NCBI GenBank assembly: GCA_030613225.1
Contig: JAUWMJ010000055.1
Location: forward strand, 1-10,811
Origin: Desulfobacterales bacterium
Lineage (GTDB): Bacteria; Desulfobacterota; Desulfobacteria; Desulfobacterales; JAUWMJ01
Direction: 5' to 3'
Length of the DNA: 10,811 bases
The translations under genes and the position numbers were made by a program. Below the pieces are notes generated by a model. That model worked only from the letters and a program-made list of their open reading frames with translations, searched no databases and was not told the DNA's origin. Below are positions 1 to 4,720 of this stretch, piece after piece (positions within the stretch are counted from its first letter, which is position 1; every line of letters starts with the position of its first letter).

Positions 1-6
1 TTTCAG

Positions 7-198
7 ATGAACGAATGCCGCGTTCAATACGCAAGGAAATCAAAAGGCCTTGATGATTATCCATGCAAATCCGGTGGAATGGTTGAACACACCTATTTTG
101 CCAGGTCGATTGATCCGAGAATAAAAACCGAATGCATCGGATGCCCGCCGGATGAACATCCTGATGAGTGGTACTGTGCCTGGCGTTTTAAAATTTAG
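7..198 (+). CDS. Small cysteine-rich protein of unknown function (possibly the C-terminal part of a longer gene)
   Basis: I do not recognise this 63-residue product. The frame is open to the left edge of the window, and only six bases precede the ATG, so it may be the end of a longer protein rather than a complete gene; no ribosome binding site can be judged. It has five cysteines (residues 4, 20, 43, 46 and 57), including a C-x-x-C pair (ECIGC) followed by Y-C-A-W, which could bind a metal, but this is inference. There is no signal peptide or membrane segment. The stop codon TAG ends exactly where the family A repeat at 198-306 begins, so the element abuts or has trimmed the gene end. Composition is like that of the other genes. 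Confidence 0.45.
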   Translation: MNECRVQYARKSKGLDDYPCKSGGMVEHTYFARSIDPRIKTECIGCPPDEHPDEWYCAWRFKI

Positions 199-306
199 TA
201 AGCGTTCACAGGCACCGCATCTGCACGCGATCAGGGTGACCAGCATAGCAAAAACTATAGCTGGTCACCCTGATCACGCACATATGCAGCACCTGTGAAC
301 GCTTAC
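198..306. repeat. Family A inverted-repeat element, copy 1 (long hairpin)
   Basis: This 109-bp element has perfect 15-bp termini, GTAAGCGTTCACAGG at 198-212 and its reverse complement at 292-306. The centre is a perfect 16-bp inverted repeat (GATCAGGGTGACCAGC at 229-244 against 260-275) around a 15-base loop. The intervening arms also pair with a few mismatches, so almost the whole element can fold into one hairpin. It has no coding potential and no T-tract after the stem, so it is not an evident intrinsic terminator. The layout resembles REP/MITE-type non-autonomous elements; no transposase is present in the window. Confidence 0.85.
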
Positions 307-435
307 AGCGCTACGATTGTTCAACTTTTTTGTTCCGAACGTGTGCCTAAATCCATGCTTCCTGTATCCATGAAAAAATTTGAAGCCTTATTAAAAAACT
401 TTAAAAAGAAAAACAATTGTCTCATTGTAAGGCTG
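307..435 (+). pseudogene. Duplicated, truncated 5' fragment of coaE
   Basis: These bases match 535-663, the region leading into and including the start of the intact coaE gene. The translated segment around KKFEALLKNFKKKNNC is identical to the intact copy, but the downstream glycine-rich loop is lost: the frame reads LTGTASVRAQGN where coaE reads LTGGIASGKST, because it runs into the second repeat element and stops at 499-501. No kinase active site remains. A frame open from a GTG at 295 exists, but that codon lies in the repeat terminus and no ribosome binding site precedes it, so translation is doubtful. Confidence 0.75.
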
Positions 436-534
436 ACAGGCACCGCATCTGTGCGCGCTCAGGGCAATCAGCATAGCAAAAACTATAGCTGGTCGTCCTG
501 ATCACGCACATCTGCAGCACCTGTGAACGCTTAC
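436..534. repeat. Family A element, copy 2 (degraded hairpin, hybrid left end)
   Basis: This is the element portion of the second duplication unit. Its right terminus, CCTGTGAACGCTTAC at 520-534, is intact. Its left terminus is a hybrid in which coaE-derived sequence (GTAAGGCTGACAGG at 427-440) replaces GTAAGCGTTCACAGG. The central stem corresponding to 229-244/260-275 of copy 1 now carries several mismatches (457-472 against 488-503), so the hairpin is weaker. The right end contains the GTG that would give the longest possible coaE frame. Confidence 0.8.
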
Positions 535-582
535 AGCACTACGATTGTTCAACCTTTTTGTTCCGAACGTGTGCCTAAATCC

Positions 583-1269
583 ATGCTTCCTGAAACTCAC
601 AAAAAATTTGAAGCCTTATTAAAAAACTTTAAAAAGAAAAACAACTGTGTGGTTGTGGGCCTGACAGGCGGAATTGCCAGCGGCAAGAGCACGGTATCTG
701 ATATGCTGGAGAAGCTGGGGGCACCGCTTATCGATTTTGACTTGATCGCAAGACAGGTAGTCGAGCCAGGCACACACGGTTTGGAAGCAATCGTCAATTA
801 TTTCGGAAAGCAGATCCTTGCCGAAGACGGAACCCTTGACCGGAAAAAGCTTTCAAAAATTGTCTTCCAGAATTTTGAGAAAAGAAAAAAGCTGGAGAGC
901 TTTACCCATCCGCGGATCTACGAAGAGTTTTTCAAACAGATAGACGCGATTGCCAAAAAGGATCCGGATGCTGTCATCCAGGTATCCATTCCGCTTCTTA
1001 TAGAACTGAACATGCAGTATGCTTTCGACAATCTCATTATTGTCTATGTCTCACAAAAAACACAGGTCGAGCGCCTTGCGCAAAGAGACGGTTTAAGCAT
1101 AAAAGAAGCTATCAACATCCTTAAGTCACAGCTTCCCATAGATGAAAAGGTCGGTTTCGCAAATTTTATAATAAATAATGAAAACACAATCGAAGAAACC
1201 AAAAAGCAGGTTAATAAGGTGTGGCTGAAGCTGAAAAAGATTCAAAGGCAAATGTTGATGAACTCGTAA
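583..1269 (+). CDS. coaE: Dephospho-CoA kinase
   Basis: CoaE phosphorylates the 3'-hydroxyl of the ribose of dephospho-CoA with ATP, the last step of coenzyme A synthesis, in the cytoplasm. Numbering from ATG 583 (228 residues), the P-loop GGIASGKST is at 29-37, the DFD motif of the substrate site follows, then LDRKKLSKIVF, the HPRIYEE helix and a lid region with QRDGLSIKEA, and FIINN near the end; all are typical of the family. The start is uncertain. Usual family members begin only a few residues before the P-loop, which would fit GTG 649 (206 residues). GTG 571 or ATG 583 add a lysine-rich helix, and the longest frame from GTG 523 begins inside the repeat terminus, which makes it unlikely. 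No good ribosome binding site precedes any of them. The last codons and the TAA lie within the left end of the family B repeat at 1255-1389. Confidence 0.93.
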   Translation: MLPETHKKFEALLKNFKKKNNCVVVGLTGGIASGKSTVSDMLEKLGAPLIDFDLIARQVVEPGTHGLEAIVNYFGKQILAEDGTLDRKKLSKIVFQNFEKRKKLESFTHPRIYEEFFKQIDAIAKKDPDAVIQVSIPLLIELNMQYAFDNLIIVYVSQKTQVERLAQRDGLSIKEAINILKSQLPIDEKVGFANFIINNENTIEETKKQVNKVWLKLKKIQRQMLMNS

Positions 1270-1389
1270 AAAGTCCTTTTTCACCACTGAGCTCACAGAG
1301 AACACAGATAATAACTTGTTTTATTAATTAGTTAGCTCTGTAAGCTCAGTGTTCTCTGTGGTAAATTCGACTTTTTACGAGATCATCAA
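1255..1389. repeat. Family B inverted-repeat element overlapping the coaE stop
   Basis: Terminal inverted repeats of 21 bp with one mismatch lie at 1255-1275 and 1369-1389; their shared core is CTCGTAAAAAGTC (1263-1275) against GACTTTTTACGAG (1369-1381). Inside, a second partly paired repeat is built from ACTGAGCTCACAGAGAACAC (about 1286-1305) and a related sequence at 1336-1361. The coaE stop codon at 1267-1269 is part of the left terminus, so the element supplies the last codons of the gene. There are no ORFs. The hairpin could also help end coaE transcription, although no clear T-tract follows the stem. Confidence 0.85.
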
Positions 1390-1390
1390 A

Positions 1391-1535
1391 TTTTACGCGT
1401 TCACAGGTTCAGGGGTTATTAACCTTTGAACTCTGAACCTGTGACACGTGCCAGCAGGCCTCAATATCTTCAAACCGTTCAATTCTCATCGCTCTCTAAC
1501 CTTGAACTCTGAACCCTGAACCTGTGAACGGTTAC
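1391..1535. repeat. Family A inverted-repeat element with TGAACC-type internal repeats
   Basis: The left end GTTCACAGG (1399-1407) and the right end CCTGTGAACGGTTAC (1521-1535) are inverted copies, and the sequence directly inside each end is made of degenerate GGTTCA / TGAACC repeats (TTGAACTCTGAACCCTGAA at 1502-1520). A nested inverted repeat CACAGGTTCAG / CTGAACCTGTG lies around 1402-1444. The element begins one base after the family B element ends. It has no coding potential. Confidence 0.75.
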
Positions 1536-1790
1536 AAAGCAAAACAGTTAATAAATCTATGCAGCGAGATACCTTTTTGCCATTCAGGTTAAAAAAACGA
1601 CCATTCATCCAAATAAATATACCTTTCAGTCAGTTTTTGTGGCATTTCTTTCCATCTTTATGCTATTAATTCTTGAGTTTTTTTTATATAACCTCTATTA
1701 AGTGTAATTAACTCGTAAATAGTCTTTCTCAGTTTTTACTTTCACTTTCCACGCAGCAGGAGAGTCAAAGTACGATGAGAAAAGAAAAAA
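1536..1790. other. Gene-free AT-rich stretch with a solo family B end
   Basis: I see no convincing gene here on either strand. AACTCGTAAATAGTC at 1710-1724 differs at one base from the family B terminus and has no partner nearby, so it may be a relic end. A ribosome-binding-like AGGAGAG at 1758-1764 precedes an ATG at 1775 whose frame runs only 30 codons into the next repeat (see rejected items). Poly-T runs near 1678-1685 occur without a stem. Confidence 0.5.
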
Positions 1791-2027
1791 ATAACCCTTC
1801 ACAGGTTAAGGGTTCAATGTTCACGATTAGGGAAAAGACTGAAATTGGATCCCCAAAATGCGCGTAAAAAACCCCGGTTTTGCCACATCAATGCCAAGCA
1901 CCATTTTTCAGATTTACAGGGATGTGGAAGCGATAGGTTTTTCCGTATAAAACGATTACAAAATGGCGTATGCTGATGAGAATAAACCTTTTGAACCCCT
2001 GAACCTTTGAACCCGTGAACGCTTACA
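1791..2027. repeat. Family A element, more diverged copy
   Basis: The left end reads CTTCACAGGTTAAGGGTTCA (1798-1817) and the right end TGAACCTTTGAACCCGTGAA then CGCTTACAG (to 2027), each one or two bases off the family A ends elsewhere. Between them lie about 170 bases of non-repetitive sequence without an ORF of note, including the self-complementary AAAACCCCGGTTTT near 1867-1880. The right end lies about 30 bp before the start codon of the gene at 2058. The exact left boundary is uncertain. Confidence 0.6.
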
Positions 2028-2057
2028 GGAAAACATTACCTGTAAGAGAGGAAAATT

Positions 2058-2411
2058 ATGAAAAAACTTTTTGCCGACCTTCTAGATTTAAAGGATGTAA
2101 ACGGGATCATGTTCGTTTCTTTTGATGGTGATTTAATTTTCGAGGATTTTTCATCTCCATTGTCTGAAAGACCGGAAAGTCGTGACTGGAAGCCTTTTGT
2201 TGAATCATTAAATGGTGCCAGAGAGGCGAATCTTGTTTTTGACAAGGGCGCATTGTATGTACGAGAGACAAAGCTTGGATATCTTGTTGTGTCAATGGGC
2301 TTTTTAGCATCAGCCCCCATGGTGAGACTTACCTGTGATGTGCTCCTTCCTTCTATAAATAACTATAAAAAGGGTAAAAAGAAAATACCTGCTTCAGCAT
2401 GGCGAATATAA
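2058..2411 (+). CDS. Small Roadblock/LC7-like domain protein
   Basis: This cytoplasmic 117-residue protein has the order and size of a Roadblock/LC7 (LAMTOR-like) fold: an N-terminal helix (KKLFADLLDLKDVNG), two strands with a turn (IMFVSFDGDLIFEDF, about 17-31), a middle helix around 44-53 (WKPFVESLNG), three strands (ANLVFDKGALYVRETKLGYLVV, about 57-78) and a C-terminal helix, then a basic tail (KKGKKK). Such proteins in bacteria usually partner small Ras-like (MglA-type) GTPases or sensory systems; no such partner is in view. The ATG is preceded by AGAGAGGA (2045-2052) at good spacing. Assignment rests on pattern recognition only, and it may be an unrelated small protein. It stands alone between two repeat elements. 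Confidence 0.7.
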   Translation: MKKLFADLLDLKDVNGIMFVSFDGDLIFEDFSSPLSERPESRDWKPFVESLNGAREANLVFDKGALYVRETKLGYLVVSMGFLASAPMVRLTCDVLLPSINNYKKGKKKIPASAWRI

Positions 2412-2418
2412 AAAGATA

Positions 2419-2625
2419 GGCTCATCGCGGATTATTGTGAAATAATGTCTGTTTTTCGAAAACTCAGGTTTCAGGTGTCAGTGTTCAGTATTCAGCTATT
2501 GCGTTTCGGCCAAGCAATCCACCGTAACCTCATGAGATTATAGCAAATAAATCAACTGCCATTTGAGACTTATTCCTGAAACCTGACACCTGAAACCAAA
2601 ATATCTCACAAATCCGCGATGAACC
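2419..2625. repeat. Family C inverted-repeat element
   Basis: The termini are GGCTCATCGCGGATT (2419-2433) and AATCCGCGATGAACC (2611-2625), inverted with one mismatch. Further in, TCAGGTTTCAGGTGTCAG (2464-2481) pairs with CCTGAAACCTGACACCTGAA (2575-2594). The 207-bp element starts 8 bp after the stop of the Roadblock-like gene. No ORF or transposase is present. The inside repeats recall the family A style (short TTCAGGT units), but the ends are distinct. Confidence 0.8.
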
Positions 2626-2636
2626 AAAAGATAAAG

Positions 2637-2856
2637 GTAATCGTTCACAGGTTCAAGGTTCACCGTTCAGGGTTGCGCTTTTTGGTTGCCTCTGCCCTTC
2701 GGCCCGGCCAATATGAAATAATTTCATTTTAAGTGAGTACCTTGTATCTTGCTCGGTCGCAAGTCGCATTGCGCGTATGAAAGGCGATATTTCAGGTTAA
2801 ACGTCTCCGTTTTTTAAAAACCTTGAACCCTGAACCTTGAACCTGTGAACGATTAC
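2637..2856. repeat. Family A element with perfect 26-bp terminal inverted repeats
   Basis: Positions 2637-2662 (starting GTAATCGTTCACAGG) and 2831-2856 (ending CCTGTGAACGATTAC) are perfect reverse complements over 26 bases, the best-preserved copy in the window. The centre carries a 7-bp palindrome ATGAAAT-A-ATTTCAT (2713-2727) and a GC-rich patch (2691-2709) but no ORF. The right end is 15 bp from the start codon of the histidine kinase gene at 2872, so any promoter for that gene must lie in or before the element. Confidence 0.9.
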
Positions 2857-2871
2857 AGATAAAGACACACC

Positions 2872-4587
2872 ATGACTATTACCGAACTTCTGATAACATT
2901 ATTTGCGAATTTTGGAATAATAGCGGCGGCTGCTTTCCTGCTGCTTTCCTGGGGAGCATTTCGGAAACTGGTACTTAAGGAAACCTCTTTAAAAGACAAA
3001 TTTGTATTGATCCTGTTTTTCGGGACATTCGGTATACTCGGAACTTATGTTGGTGTTCCGGTGGAAGGCGCTATTGCAAATCTAAGGGCCATGGCAGTCA
3101 TAACGGCCGGGCTTTTTGGAGGACCTGTAGTAGGTATAGGTGCCGGCTTGATTGCCGGCGGGCACAGGTTTTTAATCGATATCGGTGGATTTACCTACAT
3201 ACCATGCGGTCTTTCCACGTTCCTGGAAGGAATGGCCGCAGGACTGATTTCAGCCAGATTGAGAGATAAAAAAAGTATCCTTAACTGGAGGCTGGCGGTG
3301 TTAATAGGTCTTGTGGGGGAATCGCTTCATATGCTGATGGTTTTGGCTTTGGCCAGGCCGTTCGTAAGTGCCTTGCATCTAGTTAAGTTAGTATCTATTC
3401 CAATGATCCTGCTAAATTCCATTGGCGCCGGCCTATTCGTTGAAATAATCCGCGTTGTACTTAAAGACAGGGCAAGAAGAGCTTCCATACAAGCCCAAAA
3501 GGCTTTAAATATCGCCAATAAAACAGTAAGCCATCTCAGATCAGGACTCAATCTGGATACAGCCCGAATCACTGCACAAATTATCTTTGACAATATATCG
3601 GTAGCAGCCGTTTCCATAACCGATGACGCCCGTATTTTGTCCTTTATAGGAGCAGGGGAGGATCATCACAAGGCCGGACAAAATATCCAGACCAGATCGA
3701 CAAAGGTGGTTGTTGAAACAGGTAAACCGCTTTTTATTAAAAATAAGAATAAGATCGGTTGTAATATAAAAGGCTGCTCACTTCAATCTGCAATTATAGT
3801 CCCTTTAAAAAAATCGGGTAACATAGTGGGAGCTTTAAAACTCTATGGCAATAAAGATGTATTTCTGAGCGATACCGATCTTCAAATCGCCCTTGGCCTG
3901 GCAAACCTTTTTTCAACCCAGCTTGAACTGGAAGATATTCAATTAAAAACCCAGCTGCTTGCCAAGGCCGAAATCAAACGCCTTCAGTCCCAGATCGAAC
4001 CTCATTTTCTGTTTAATTCACTAAATACTATTACTTCTTTTTGCCGTACAAATCCTGGGAAGGCCAGGGAGCTTCTGATAGATCTTTCAAGCTACCTGAG
4101 AAAGAGTCTCGAAAATCATAAGGATTTTGTTACAGTGGCCGACGAACTGCAGCAGGTCAAATCATATCTTGCCATAGAAAAGGCACGTTTCGGGGAGCGA
4201 ATTAAAGTTTCTATAGATATGAAATCAGGATGCGAAGAATGGCCTATTCCTCCTTTAATTATCCAGCCTTTGGTGGAAAACGCAGTCAGACACGGCATTG
4301 CGGTGAAAGAGGATGGGGGATCGATTCAGGTCACGGTCTCGAAACTCGATAGCGAACTTCATGTTTCAGTGCGAGACGACGGTGTGGGGATGAATAAAAA
4401 GCAGAGTGAAGGTATATTCAGAAAAAACAACCTGGAATATTCTTCGGATGGTATTGGTCTAAAGAACATCAACCAGAGAATGGAACAGATCTACGGTCCA
4501 CAATATAAATTAGCTGTTGACAGCAAAAAAGGCTTGGGCACAACGGTAAAATTAATAATTCCCATGGTAAGTTCAGGAATGATTTAA
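2872..4587 (+). CDS. LytS/BtsS-type membrane sensor histidine kinase
   Basis: Sensor kinase of 571 residues in the inner membrane. The N-terminal half has the 5TM_5TMR-LYT pattern: hydrophobic segments at about 8-28, 44-62, 73-97, 106-127, 140-161 and 170-197, with the family motif NLRAMAVITAG...GLIAGGHR (70-99). A GAF-like domain follows (about 225-352). The His_kinase domain has QSQIEPHFLFNSLNTI with the phospho-acceptor His378; the ATPase domain has the N-box QPLVENAVRHG (465-475), RDDGVGM (501-507) and GIGLKNI (527-533). All catalytic motifs are intact. LytS-type kinases pair with LytTR regulators such as that at 8544. E. coli BtsS binds pyruvate, which fits the CstA-type carrier gene directly downstream, but the ligand here is inferred. 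The ATG has only a weak purine-rich AAAGA upstream. Confidence 0.93.
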   Translation: MTITELLITLFANFGIIAAAAFLLLSWGAFRKLVLKETSLKDKFVLILFFGTFGILGTYVGVPVEGAIANLRAMAVITAGLFGGPVVGIGAGLIAGGHRFLIDIGGFTYIPCGLSTFLEGMAAGLISARLRDKKSILNWRLAVLIGLVGESLHMLMVLALARPFVSALHLVKLVSIPMILLNSIGAGLFVEIIRVVLKDRARRASIQAQKALNIANKTVSHLRSGLNLDTARITAQIIFDNISVAAVSITDDARILSFIGAGEDHHKAGQNIQTRSTKVVVETGKPLFIKNKNKIGCNIKGCSLQSAIIVPLKKSGNIVGALKLYGNKDVFLSDTDLQIALGLANLFSTQLELEDIQLKTQLLAKAEIKRLQSQIEPHFLFNSLNTITSFCRTNPGKARELLIDLSSYLRKSLENHKDFVTVADELQQVKSYLAIEKARFGERIKVSIDMKSGCEEWPIPPLIIQPLVENAVRHGIAVKEDGGSIQVTVSKLDSELHVSVRDDGVGMNKKQSEGIFRKNNLEYSSDGIGLKNINQRMEQIYGPQYKLAVDSKKGLGTTVKLIIPMVSSGMI

Positions 4588-4658
4588 TAATGCTTAAACA
4601 TGTATTTTAACCTTGACTTCTAAAATAAGAACGACTAGTGAGACAGTATGTACACAAA

Positions 4659-4720
4659 GGCTTTTTAGTCTGAAAAGCCGAAATTTCAATTAAACCCAAT
4701 ATTAATTGAAAGGAGGAATT
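4659..4720 (+). promoter_or_regulatory. Structured leader of the CstA-type gene: two hairpins and a strong ribosome binding site
   Basis: GGCTTTT (4659-4665) pairs with AAAAGCC (4673-4679) around a 7-base loop. TTTCAATTAA (4684-4693) pairs perfectly with TTAATTGAAA (4702-4711) around an 8-base loop, and the last arm overlaps the first A's of the Shine-Dalgarno AAAGGAGG (4709-4716). The second repeat could be an operator or could influence ribosome access; which is unknown. A TTGACT at 4613-4618 could be a -35 box, but no good -10 follows at standard spacing. The Shine-Dalgarno also fixes the start at ATG 4721. Confidence 0.5.

Larger units (their letters stand above)
208..663. repeat. Tandem duplication, 2 x 228 bp
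   Basis: The unit 208-435 is repeated as 436-663 with no indels and about 24 mismatches by hand count (roughly 89% identity). The three boundaries at 208, 436 and 664 all begin with ACAGGC: at 208 this belongs to the left end of the family A element (TTCACAGGCACC), at 664 to the P-loop region of coaE (CTGACAGGCGG), and at 436 it is the fused junction. Each unit therefore contains a hairpin element plus the first part of coaE. The length is a multiple of three. Divergence of about 10% shows the duplication is not recent. Confidence 0.85.

Noticed and set aside
295..501. Open frame of 68 codons resembling the coaE N-terminus
   Set aside because: It is the duplicated coaE 5' fragment fused to repeat sequence; it lacks the P-loop and starts in a repeat end, so it is listed as a pseudogene fragment.
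1255..1389. Simple intrinsic terminator of coaE
   Set aside because: The inverted repeats are long and far apart, the same ends recur at 8231-8436, and no T-tract follows the stem, so a repeat element explains it better.
1775..1867. 30-codon frame preceded by AGGAGAG
   Set aside because: Very short, runs into a family A repeat after about six codons and has no recognisable product; spacing of the ribosome-binding-like site is long.
2036..2320. 94-codon - strand frame opposite the Roadblock-like gene
   Set aside because: It is the shadow of the + strand gene, which has a good ribosome binding site and a domain-like pattern.
1391..2856. Possible CRISPR array because of repeated TTCACAGG / TGAACC units
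   Set aside because: The units are inverted rather than direct, irregularly spaced, and lack uniform spacers; no cas gene is present.
4706..4720. In-frame TTG that would extend the CstA-type protein by five residues
   Set aside because: These codons contain the Shine-Dalgarno AAAGGAGG that serves ATG 4721.
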